Part shown: in pieces, positions 1-6,065 of the stretch
Layout: the number at the start of each line of letters is the position of its first letter
How positions within the stretch are numbered: position 1 is the stretch's first letter
Origin: CAIZQW01 sp037133395
Lineage (GTDB): Bacteria; Verrucomicrobiota; Kiritimatiellia; RFP12; UBA1067
Reading direction: 5' to 3'
NCBI GenBank assembly: GCA_037133395.1
Contig: JBAXOG010000020.1
Span: 1 to 41,952 of the forward strand
Length of the DNA: 41,952 nt
Notes under the pieces: model-generated
Database searches by the model: none
What the model saw: the letters and a program-made list of their open reading frames with translations, nothing else
What the model was told of the DNA's origin: nothing
Program-made: the position numbers and the translations under genes

Positions 1-50
1 AACCAACATCAGGAAGGCTATATGATTTTTTCGACAAACCGTGAAGAGCC
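1..50. mobile_element. IS terminus (ISL3-like inverted repeat)
   Basis: Read on the minus strand from position 50 inward, the sequence begins GGCTCTTCACGG and continues for 35 bases (50 to 16). It matches the right window end (41899-41933) with one mismatch at base 3. The GGCTCTTC/GGTTCTTC start is typical of ISL3-family termini. Beyond base 35 the two ends drift apart, as expected for the left and right termini of one element. Only the terminus is in the window; no transposase is visible. Confidence 0.7.
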
Positions 51-56
51 AAAAAT

Positions 57-536
57 ATGAATAAAGTCACACGTAGAAACTGGGTTCAGATGGCTTCTAC
101 TGCCGGGGCAGGCGTTTGTCTTTGCGGAGGAACAGGCGGATGTGCCACTTTTACGAAAGTGGGAAGCACGCCTTCCCTCTTAAAAGAGGCCTATACACTC
201 ACGGATAAAAAAATCCTCGTGAAGCTGGATATGGTACAACCGTTGAGCACTGTCGGCGGAGCTGTCAAACTCATCGATCCGAAACTCCCCACGCCCATCA
301 TTATTGCGCGAGCAGAGGGAAATTCTTATCATGTCGTCTCTCTGCTATGCCCCCATCGTAATGTGGAGGTCGAGTATCAACACCCACAGAAACGTTTCCG
401 TTGCGCAAGTCTTGGCCACTCGACATTTAACTTGGATGGCTCAAAAATAAAGGGGTTTGCAAAACAGGGACTCCCTTCGTATAAAGCAGAAATGCATCCG
501 ACACAGCCAGGGTGCTTGACCATCACCCTTACATAA
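57..536 (+). CDS. Rieske-type [2Fe-2S] protein with Tat-like signal
   Basis: This 159-residue protein resembles a small exported Rieske iron-sulfur subunit that would pass electrons in the periplasm. The N-terminus has an RR pair (TRRNWVQ) followed by a hydrophobic, Cys-containing stretch, which suggests Tat export; TGGC at residues 26-29 could even be a weak lipobox. Cluster ligands appear to be C98-x-H100 (LCPHR) and C116...H121 (FRCASLGHSTF). The second pair is spaced Cx4H instead of the usual CxxH, so cluster binding is likely but not certain. The start codon lies only 6 bases from the IS terminus. The native promoter is therefore absent, and the nearest ribosome-binding-like sequence (GAAGAG, 43-48) belongs to the IS. 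No large catalytic partner is in the window; one may lie beyond the IS. Confidence 0.6.
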   Translation: MNKVTRRNWVQMASTAGAGVCLCGGTGGCATFTKVGSTPSLLKEAYTLTDKKILVKLDMVQPLSTVGGAVKLIDPKLPTPIIIARAEGNSYHVVSLLCPHRNVEVEYQHPQKRFRCASLGHSTFNLDGSKIKGFAKQGLPSYKAEMHPTQPGCLTITLT

Positions 537-547
537 GGAATTTTATC

Positions 548-919
548 ATGAATTTTGACAACTGCGCATGCTCGGGAAAGACGCTTTCTAGGTTTATTCG
601 ACCTGCCTTGCTTGGGTTGCTGGCTGAAGAGCCGCACCATGGTTATGACCTCGTACGTAAACTACAACGGTTCAGTATGTTTGCAGATGTCCCCCCGGAT
701 GCCAGCGGTGTTTACAAAATATTGAAAGCCATGGCCGCTGAAAAACTCGTGACTGGCGACTGGGACACGAGCGAAAGCGGACCCGCCAAGCGTCCATTCA
801 AGATCACCGCCCAAGGCCGCAAATGCCTTGCACAGTGGACGGCCACCTTGCAAAACTATCAGCAGCAAATCAGCGAGCTGGTCGTTGTCATCCGCATGTC
901 GAAGAATGCGAAACAATAA
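548..919 (+). CDS. PadR-like winged-helix regulator
   Basis: This is a 123-residue PadR-family-like DNA-binding protein. The core reads RPALLGLLAEEPHHGYDLV followed by SGVYKILKAMAAEKLV, the typical winged-helix pattern of PadR (helix, HGYDL turn, recognition helix, wing). The start at 548 is chosen because AAGGA (535-539) lies at a good distance; an upstream in-frame extension overlaps the preceding gene and lacks such a site. The N-terminus carries Cys-Ala-Cys just before the winged helix, a possible metal or thiol ligand, but sensing is inference. It lies directly upstream of the aquaporin gene, and the gap between them contains two inverted repeats that could be its operators. A local repressor of the channel gene is the simplest reading. 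Confidence 0.65.
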   Translation: MNFDNCACSGKTLSRFIRPALLGLLAEEPHHGYDLVRKLQRFSMFADVPPDASGVYKILKAMAAEKLVTGDWDTSESGPAKRPFKITAQGRKCLAQWTATLQNYQQQISELVVVIRMSKNAKQ

Positions 920-930
920 TAGAGTTGTTT

Positions 931-998
931 GCCCTTGACGTAATAAGGGCTCATACGATAAAGTAAGCGGCACCTACTACTGGAGTTATTCCAGTAGT
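931..998 (+). promoter_or_regulatory. Inverted repeats (candidate operator) upstream of aquaporin gene
   Basis: Two inverted repeats lie between the PadR-like gene and the channel gene. GCCCTT/AAGGGC (931-936, 945-950) overlaps a TTGACG -35-like hexamer at 935-940. A 9-bp perfect repeat ACTACTGGA/TCCAGTAGT (976-984, 990-998) with a 5-base spacer follows. There is no T-run, so these look like protein-binding palindromes and not a terminator. Assignment to the PadR-like regulator is inference from position. Confidence 0.45.
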
Positions 999-1026
999 GG
1001 AATCTAACCAGTAAGGAATTTATCTT

Positions 1027-1926
1027 ATGATCACGACTATGAAGGCGTTTGCAGGGGAGGCCATCGGAACGTTCGTGCTGACACTCTTCGGGTGCGGTGC
1101 AGTCGCGGTGACCGTATTATTTAATGCGCATCAGGGATTGATGCAGGTTGCCCTAGCGTGGGGCATCGGCGTGACGCTGGCCATCTACCTGACACGCCAC
1201 CTGTCATGCGCGCACCTCAATCCAGCGGTCAGCATCGCCATGGCGGTGAGCGGTCGCATGAAGGCGGGCAAGTTACCCATTTATCTTGCCGCACAATTTT
1301 TTGGGGCAATTCTTGCAGGCTTGGCGATCTACACGCTCTTCAATCCGTCTATCGTGGCCTTTGAGGCAGCACAGCAGATTGTTAGAGGTACACCGGAATC
1401 AATCAAGACCGCGATGATGTTCGGGGAGTTTTATCCCAACCCAGGAGCAGTCGGCGCCGTGGTGTCCATGCCGCTTGCCATGGCGGTGGAGGCCTTCGGG
1501 ACATTCCTGCTGGTGCTGATGATCTTCGCGATGACCGAGGACTGCAATGTCGGCCGCCCCAGCGATCATTTGACTCCCCTATTCATTGGATTGACGGTAA
1601 CATCGCTGATCTGCCTCACCGCACCGCTGACACAGACCGGGCTTAATCCGGCTCGGGATTTGGGTCCGAGGCTTGTGGCATGGTTAATGGGATGGGGCGA
1701 TGCTGCCTTCCCTGACAAAGTCGGCGGATTCTTTTTTGTTTATATCCTCTCACCGATTATTGGCGGAATCATGGCTGCTCTTTTCTTTGCACGCATCCTT
1801 GCTCCCATGATGAGGCTTGAGAAGCACTCGTGCGCCTGCGCATGTGACCAAACAACCTGTGGATGCAGCGAAAGTCAGAGTCCAGCAACTGATGGGCGCT
1901 GCGCCTGTCATCAGGATCACGAATAA
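1027..1926 (+). CDS. Aquaglyceroporin with cysteine-rich C-terminal tail
   Basis: This is a major intrinsic protein (MIP) channel of the inner membrane, passing small neutral solutes such as glycerol or arsenous acid. Both NPA motifs are visible (HLNPAVS, residues 65-67; GLNPARD, residues 207-211); the Asp after NPAR is the glycerol-facilitator signature. At 299 residues it is longer than usual for the family. The last 38 residues form a cytoplasmic tail with seven cysteines (269, 271, 273, 278, 280, 292, 294) in CxCxC, CxC and CxC clusters plus terminal histidines, like a metal-binding tail. The start is supported by AAGGA at 1013-1017. Known arsenite-conducting MIPs (AqpS type) occur in arsenic operons. 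Here the neighbours are a PadR-like regulator and a CobW-type GTPase, so a metalloid role is inferred, not shown. Confidence 0.85.
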   Translation: MITTMKAFAGEAIGTFVLTLFGCGAVAVTVLFNAHQGLMQVALAWGIGVTLAIYLTRHLSCAHLNPAVSIAMAVSGRMKAGKLPIYLAAQFFGAILAGLAIYTLFNPSIVAFEAAQQIVRGTPESIKTAMMFGEFYPNPGAVGAVVSMPLAMAVEAFGTFLLVLMIFAMTEDCNVGRPSDHLTPLFIGLTVTSLICLTAPLTQTGLNPARDLGPRLVAWLMGWGDAAFPDKVGGFFFVYILSPIIGGIMAALFFARILAPMMRLEKHSCACACDQTTCGCSESQSPATDGRCACHQDHE

Positions 1927-1979
1927 ACTCTGCCGTAAGAACAAATAAACCGAAACCATTATTCAAAAGGAGACATCAG

Positions 1980-3074
1980 ATGAATTCACAACGCATCATT
2001 TTCATTGGCGGATTTCTGGGCGCCGGCAAGACCACGCTCATGTTCGAGGCAGCGCGGCTTCTTGCTGCACGCGGCAAACGTGTGGGGCTCGTCACTAATG
2101 ACCAGGCACCTGAACTGGTGGATACAGCGTTTCTCGCGCAGACGGGTTCTGCGGTAACGGAGGTGAGCGGGAGCTGTTTCTGCTGCAACTTCCCTGGCTT
2201 GGTCAGTGCCATCAATCGACTGATCGCTGACGCAGGCGCGGAAATCATTCTTGCGGAGCCTGTTGGCAGTTGTACTGATTTGTCGGCCACCATTCTCCAG
2301 CCTTTGAAGGACAACAAAGGCGGAAACGTAACACTGGCGCCTCTGTCCGTGCTGGTGGACCCCAAGCGTTTGCAAGGAATCCTTGAGGGCAACTCCGCAG
2401 GGTTGCATGACAGTTCAGCCTATATCTTTCGTAAGCAATTGGAGGAGGCTGACTATATCCTTCTCACAAAAGCCGACACCCTCAGCGAGAAGGACGTATC
2501 ACAGTTTGTTTCACGTCTTGCGTCGGCATATCCCAAGGCAAAGACGTTTGTGGTCAGCGCGAAGAGCGGTTTAGGCTTGGAAGCTTGGCTGAACGCCGTC
2601 GCGACACAGACAGGTTCGGGAACACATCTTACAGACGTAGACTACGATACCTACGCTGAGGGCGAAGCTGTCCTAGGCTGGCTAAACGCAATGCTTGAGA
2701 TAAAGAGCGAACAGGCTGTGGAGTGGAAGGCCTTTGCAGAGCAGTTGCTCAGCGCATTAAGTGTGAAGTTTGATTCGATGGCAGCCGCGGTCGGACACGT
2801 CAAGCTAGCCCTTGATACAGGCCATTCGCTGGTGACCGCTAATCTTGTCGGGACGCGTGAGACGCTGGAGATTCACGGGGACAAGGCCTCTAGCAACGAA
2901 GCCAAACTGACCCTGAACGCACGCGTGCAGATGACACCTGAGCAGCTTGAAGCCTGTGTCCGGGAGGTTGTTGCGGAAGTCTGTGGCACCGAAGTTGTCG
3001 CCTGTCAAAAAGCATGGCGCTGTCTCAGCCCTGGGCGTCCGAATCCGACCTTCCGTTACACACAGGTAGTGTAG
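1980..3074 (+). CDS. CobW/COG0523-family P-loop GTPase (metallochaperone-like)
   Basis: This 364-residue protein belongs to the G3E/COG0523 GTPases, which deliver metals to target proteins. Visible motifs are the P-loop GGFLGAGKTTL (residues 10-20), VTND (38-41), the family's metal-binding CxCC as GSCFCC (C66, C68, C69), LAEPVGSC (91-98) and the base-recognition motif TKAD (163-166, for NKxD). The region after about residue 220 corresponds to the variable CobW C-terminal part. The start follows AAAAGGAGA at a good distance. The metal is unknown. There is no zinc, cobalamin-synthesis or nitrile-hydratase partner beside it, and the gene sits between a Cys-tailed aquaglyceroporin and an OsmC protein. 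A weak inverted repeat (TTCACTG at 3082-3088, CAGTGAA at 3116-3122) follows the stop. Confidence 0.8.
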   Translation: MNSQRIIFIGGFLGAGKTTLMFEAARLLAARGKRVGLVTNDQAPELVDTAFLAQTGSAVTEVSGSCFCCNFPGLVSAINRLIADAGAEIILAEPVGSCTDLSATILQPLKDNKGGNVTLAPLSVLVDPKRLQGILEGNSAGLHDSSAYIFRKQLEEADYILLTKADTLSEKDVSQFVSRLASAYPKAKTFVVSAKSGLGLEAWLNAVATQTGSGTHLTDVDYDTYAEGEAVLGWLNAMLEIKSEQAVEWKAFAEQLLSALSVKFDSMAAAVGHVKLALDTGHSLVTANLVGTRETLEIHGDKASSNEAKLTLNARVQMTPEQLEACVREVVAEVCGTEVVACQKAWRCLSPGRPNPTFRYTQVV

Positions 3075-3222
3075 GTTATTTTTCACTGCCTAAATGAGGA
3101 TAACATTCTAATAATCAGTGAATAGATGGACCAGAATGGCGGTTCGGCGCACTTTGCGAATATGGAGAATGGGCCTACCATGAACGCAAGACACAACAAT
3201 GGCCCGAGATAGGAGAAACGAA

Positions 3223-3672
3223 ATGAGTCCAGAGAAGAAGACGGAATGCTATTCAGACGGAACGGCAACGCGGCCCGCGATGCAGGTTGTTTATGACAAG
3301 AATGTCCACACCGTTGCGTCGCACCACCCTTTGAAGAAGACCATCCCGCTTGAAGGTTGTTGCGCCTTTGGCGGCAAAGGATTGGATTTGAATCCCATTG
3401 ATTTGGTGTCTATGGGACTTGCCAGTTGCCTGATGATCGTTATGGGCAAGACGGCGGAGGCGGAGAAATTGGACATTGTCGGCGCACAGGCTGATGTTAG
3501 TTACGACTTGGTCAATTATCGAATTTCGGAAATCAAAGTGACCATTCGCCTGCCCAAGAAACTCGCTGCGGCGGATCAAGCCAGGCTGGAAACCGCCAGC
3601 AAGAAATGCCCAGTCTTTCTGGCGATTCACCCAGATGTGAAAGTGAGTGTGAATTACGTCTGGCCCAAATAA
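3223..3672 (+). CDS. OsmC/Ohr-family thiol peroxidase-like protein
   Basis: This 149-residue protein has the OsmC fold signatures: the first catalytic-type cysteine in GLASCLMIVMG and the second in SKKCPVFLAIHP. Family members reduce organic or fatty-acid hydroperoxides with thiols in the cytoplasm; the YhfA-like subgroup is less well defined. The start at 3223 is preferred over an in-frame ATG at 3199 because AGGAG (3211-3215) lies just before it. It is co-directional with the CobW GTPase, and the gene ends at a hairpin that separates it from convergent genes. Confidence 0.8.
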   Translation: MSPEKKTECYSDGTATRPAMQVVYDKNVHTVASHHPLKKTIPLEGCCAFGGKGLDLNPIDLVSMGLASCLMIVMGKTAEAEKLDIVGAQADVSYDLVNYRISEIKVTIRLPKKLAAADQARLETASKKCPVFLAIHPDVKVSVNYVWPK

Positions 3673-3732
3673 GTAAGCTGACCAACCAGAAGAGTATTGA
3701 ACGGGAGCCAACTGATTGCTCTAAAAATGAGG

Positions 3733-3785
3733 AAGCCTGTCTGCGGTTATTGCAACATTTGAACGTTGCTACGCTAGACAGGCTT
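3733..3785. terminator. Bidirectional hairpin between convergent genes
   Basis: A long imperfect hairpin has outer arms AAGCCTGTCT (3733-3742) and AGACAGGCTT (3776-3785), further pairing GCG/CGC, and an inner GCAAC/GTTGC stem. It lies between the convergent OsmC and DUF3034-like genes. On the minus strand it is followed by a T-rich run, so it can end transcription from at least that side. Confidence 0.55.
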
Positions 3786-3825
3786 TGCCTTGGACACGAC
3801 ACGCGTTCCTTATATTGGCCGCGCC

Positions 3826-4674
3826 TCAGAATCCATACTGCACACTAAGAATGATGGCTTCTCCGACCCCGAGATCGTCCAGTCCGTGTGAAGCCCGCCC
3901 TGTGTCGCCATACGCAGCGACAACCGACAGTTTATCGGTCGCCAACCATGCGACATGGGCGTTCCAGTAGTCAGAATTATGAATCCCGCTTCCGACATCT
4001 GCGCCTTGCTTATACTCAATGCCGACAGCCAGGCATTGCAGAGGCATGACGGAGATGCTTCCAAAGCCCGAGACGTTATAATCATTATGGCCCAATACGC
4101 CACAGACGATTTCATCCGAGAGTAAGACACCTGCTGAAAGCAGGACGGGCAAGGGTGTCTGAGTGATCATTTTGGTTGCCACCAAGTAGGCATCCATACC
4201 TTGTTTACGCACGCCGAGACCTTGCAGCAGGTCGGTGGACGTATGTTTCCATTTCCCACCCACCGAGAGCGCCGGGATCCACGCCGTCTCAAAATCGTTC
4301 TCTTTAAGCAGCAACAGCTTGAGGCCGAGGTTGTGCGTGTAGATCGTGTCATCCCCGTCCACGTTACCAATGTATCCATGTCCATACGACAACTCCAGCC
4401 GTTTTGCTATAGAGAAGGATACACTGACTGCGCTCCAGTTGACATTCTCATCGAAGAAGTGGACATACCAGAGGCCTGCTTGCGGCAGGCTGACCCACTC
4501 GGCAAGACTGTTTGTCTCCGATGCCACATACCGTCCGGCGGGATAGGCAAGCGGATTATATCCTAAGCCGCCGCTACCTTGCAGGTCGTTCAACGGAATT
4601 CCTGCACGTGACAACAGGGGAACGAGGATCGCCGTTAAAACAAGAGCGAACCTGTGCATATTTTTAAACGTCAT
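3826..4674 (-). CDS. DUF3034-like outer-membrane protein, copy 1
   Basis: This is a predicted 282-residue secreted beta-rich protein ending in Phe (VQYGF), as many outer-membrane barrels do. A signal peptide (HRFALVLTAILVPLLSRA) precedes a mature start of GIPLNDLQGSGGLGYNPLA, which resembles the conserved N-terminus of DUF3034 proteins; function is unknown. The start at 4674 is chosen because AAGGAG lies directly upstream, within an in-frame extension. It is 15 bases behind the methyltransferase stop, so the two form an operon. Its mature part is closely similar to the protein at 7732-8601, but the two signal peptides are unrelated. Confidence 0.65.
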   Translation of the reverse strand: MTFKNMHRFALVLTAILVPLLSRAGIPLNDLQGSGGLGYNPLAYPAGRYVASETNSLAEWVSLPQAGLWYVHFFDENVNWSAVSVSFSIAKRLELSYGHGYIGNVDGDDTIYTHNLGLKLLLLKENDFETAWIPALSVGGKWKHTSTDLLQGLGVRKQGMDAYLVATKMITQTPLPVLLSAGVLLSDEIVCGVLGHNDYNVSGFGSISVMPLQCLAVGIEYKQGADVGSGIHNSDYWNAHVAWLATDKLSVVAAYGDTGRASHGLDDLGVGEAIILSVQYGF

Positions 4675-4688
4675 AATGATCTCCTTCA

Positions 4689-5489
4689 TTATTTCTGAGC
4701 TGTGAAATAGGCCTGGACGAGTTTTTTTGACTTGGCAAGTCCCATAGTGAAAACGAATTCTCCCAGGACCGCGTTATAGACCTCTTTGTTGAACCCGAGT
4801 ATCTTCAATGCGTCATACGCATGCTGCCGAGTGTACATTCCAGCATAGAGATCCATGGACGGCGCATAATATGGAGAGACCTTGGCCTTCACCTTTTGGA
4901 ATCCCGCCTTCTCAAGGTCTTGCTTATAGTCAGCAACCGTCATGAACGTCGGAAACTTCATGAACGCGAGGAAGCGCTTTGCTTCCGCCGCCGTCATCTT
5001 ATCCGTGGCAACCCAGTCAGAGAAGACTACTTTACCGCCCGGCTTCAGAGCCCGGTGCGCCTGGCTAATGAGCCCCGGCTTGTCAGCCACATAACACCAT
5101 GCATCTTCGCCCCAGGCGAAGTCAAAAGCTCCTGCCTTCACGTGTGGGAGCGCAACATCGCCACAGTAGAACGTGTATTGAGACGCGGCCAGGCCGAGAG
5201 CCTTCATGCGTTTCTTGCCAAGTTCGATCTGGGCCTTAGTGAAGTCAACCCCCTCCATACGGGCGACCCCGCACATCTTGAGCAGGAAGCGCATACCCGC
5301 CCCTGAGCAACAGCAGAAGTCCACGCCGGACATTCCCGGCTTCACCCCTCCGAACGCTGCAAGATCCGTTGACGAGGCGAAGCCGCCAATGTGAATCTGC
5401 TCACCCATGAGCAGCTCCCATAGCTGGCCTTCAGCCCCTGAATAGATAGTCTGTACTTCCTGTACATAATCGTTGCCTGCTTTAAACAT
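4689..5489 (-). CDS. Class I SAM-dependent methyltransferase
   Basis: This 266-residue Rossmann-type methyltransferase resembles small-molecule N-methyltransferases of the sarcosine/dimethylglycine type. Motif I reads GVDFCCCSGAGMR, where the usual acidic-Gly-Cys-Gly loop is replaced by three consecutive cysteines. EGVDFTKAQIELGKKR is the following acidic strand end, FDFAWGEDAWCYV is motif II, and ALKPGGKVVFSDW is motif III. The start at 5489 has an excellent AAGGAGG upstream; a longer in-frame extension does not. It is followed by the DUF3034-like gene. The substrate is unknown. The divergent metY gene, which supplies homocysteine, suggests a link to sulfur/SAM metabolism, but this is inference. 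Confidence 0.75.
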   Translation of the reverse strand: MFKAGNDYVQEVQTIYSGAEGQLWELLMGEQIHIGGFASSTDLAAFGGVKPGMSGVDFCCCSGAGMRFLLKMCGVARMEGVDFTKAQIELGKKRMKALGLAASQYTFYCGDVALPHVKAGAFDFAWGEDAWCYVADKPGLISQAHRALKPGGKVVFSDWVATDKMTAAEAKRFLAFMKFPTFMTVADYKQDLEKAGFQKVKAKVSPYYAPSMDLYAGMYTRQHAYDALKILGFNKEVYNAVLGEFVFTMGLAKSKKLVQAYFTAQK

Positions 5490-5765
5490 GGCAAACCTCC
5501 TTGACGTGTTAATTGCCTGGCATGCCTTTTTTCCACACGGAAAAATAGACAACGACAAGAGCAATTCTTGGATTTATACAGGAAAGTCAACGGCGGTTCA
5601 AGTCGCAAATGGTATACGTCTTCAGTGGAATTATGGAGTATGGGAATGTTGGAAAGCCTAGCTGGGCGAATAGGCGTCCACGCCTGTTCACTGGCGGCTT
5701 AGAGGGCCGCCAACCATATACACATTAAAATATTTTAAAAATCCTCTTTACAGGGTCAAGCAGTT
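5490..5765. other. Intergenic region with two hairpins between divergent genes
   Basis: No gene is supported here. AGGCGT-CC-ACGCCT (5672-5685) and TGGCGGC/GCCGCCA (5692-5698, 5706-5712, 7-base loop) form two neighbouring hairpins that would lie in the methyltransferase 5' leader on the minus strand. Neither has a T-run on either strand. They match no riboswitch class I recognise. Confidence 0.4.
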
Positions 5766-5793
5766 TTGATAAAGTTATCAATATTGATAGACT
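5766..5793 (+). promoter_or_regulatory. Candidate promoter/operator of the metY leader
   Basis: TTGATAA-AG-TTATCAA (5766-5781) is a perfect inverted repeat whose first half could serve as a -35 (TTGATA). It overlaps the palindrome TCAATATTGA (5778-5787), and a weak -10 (TAGACT, 5788-5793) lies 16 bases after the -35. The repeat suggests a repressor or activator site overlapping the promoter; the regulator is unknown. Confidence 0.35.
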
Positions 5794-5832
5794 TAATAGA
5801 CTATTGAGTTTAAACGAAAGACCAACCTGAAC

Positions 5833-5949
5833 ATGACTCCAACAGCGTACAACTGGAATATGACGACCAATACACGCACAGCAACCTGCGCGTGTATGTG
5901 TTGTTGTATGTCCGCTTGTCCGGCTGGAGGGGTTCATCGTTTCCGATAA
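5833..5949 (+). CDS. Cys/Met-rich leader peptide of metY attenuator
   Basis: This 38-codon reading frame has six Cys codons and two Met codons packed in 11 codons (CACMCCCMSAC, 5887-5919); UGC/UGU and AUG dominate. It ends at TAA 5947-5949, about 30 bases before an intrinsic terminator and 117 bases upstream of metY. An internal ATG at 5860 (codon 10), with TGGA before it, is an alternative start and would keep the whole Cys/Met run. No strong ribosome-binding site precedes 5833 (only GAAAG). The arrangement is that of a regulatory leader peptide whose translation senses charged tRNA-Cys and possibly tRNA-Met. Confidence 0.65.
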   Translation: MTPTAYNWNMTTNTRTATCACMCCCMSACPAGGVHRFR

Positions 5950-6009
5950 ACGCATCGCGCATTTGATCACAAGACGAACCCATAACCAGCAAACGGTTAT
6001 GGGTTTTTT
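5871..6009 (+). promoter_or_regulatory. Transcription attenuator upstream of metY
   Basis: There are three RNA elements in order. Hairpin 1 (TACACGC 5871-5877 with GCGTGTA 5890-5896) covers the start of the Cys codons. A candidate antiterminator pairs GGGTTC (5930-5935) with GAACCC (5976-5981), enclosing a small hairpin CGTTT/AAACG (5938-5952). The terminator is at 5978-6009. The antiterminator 3' arm shares four bases with the terminator 5' arm, so the two exclude each other. A ribosome stalled at the Cys codons would leave 5930-5935 free (read-through); one reaching the stop at 5947 would mask it (termination). Confidence 0.6.
5978..6009 (+). terminator. Intrinsic terminator in metY leader
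   Basis: A perfect 10-bp stem, ACCCATAACC/GGTTATGGGT, has a 7-base loop and is followed at once by a run of T (6004-6009). It lies 57 bases upstream of the metY start on the same strand, so it can only make sense as a conditional terminator. Confidence 0.85.
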
Positions 6010-6065
6010 GTTTAATAACACCGCCACACATCGTGGCAAAAAGAAAAAGAGAAAGAGAGAAAAAC

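Noticed and set aside
3733..3785. Resemblance of the long hairpin to an integron attC site
   Set aside because: The terminal core motifs do not fit, and no integrase or cassette array is nearby.
5500..5608. A second Cys-containing leader frame (NCSCRC) on the minus strand before the methyltransferase
   Set aside because: No terminator or alternative pairing follows and the frame runs on into the gene in another phase.
5821..6009. SAM, SAH or T-box riboswitch before metY
   Set aside because: None of the conserved cores of these classes is present; the Cys/Met leader peptide explains the terminator better.
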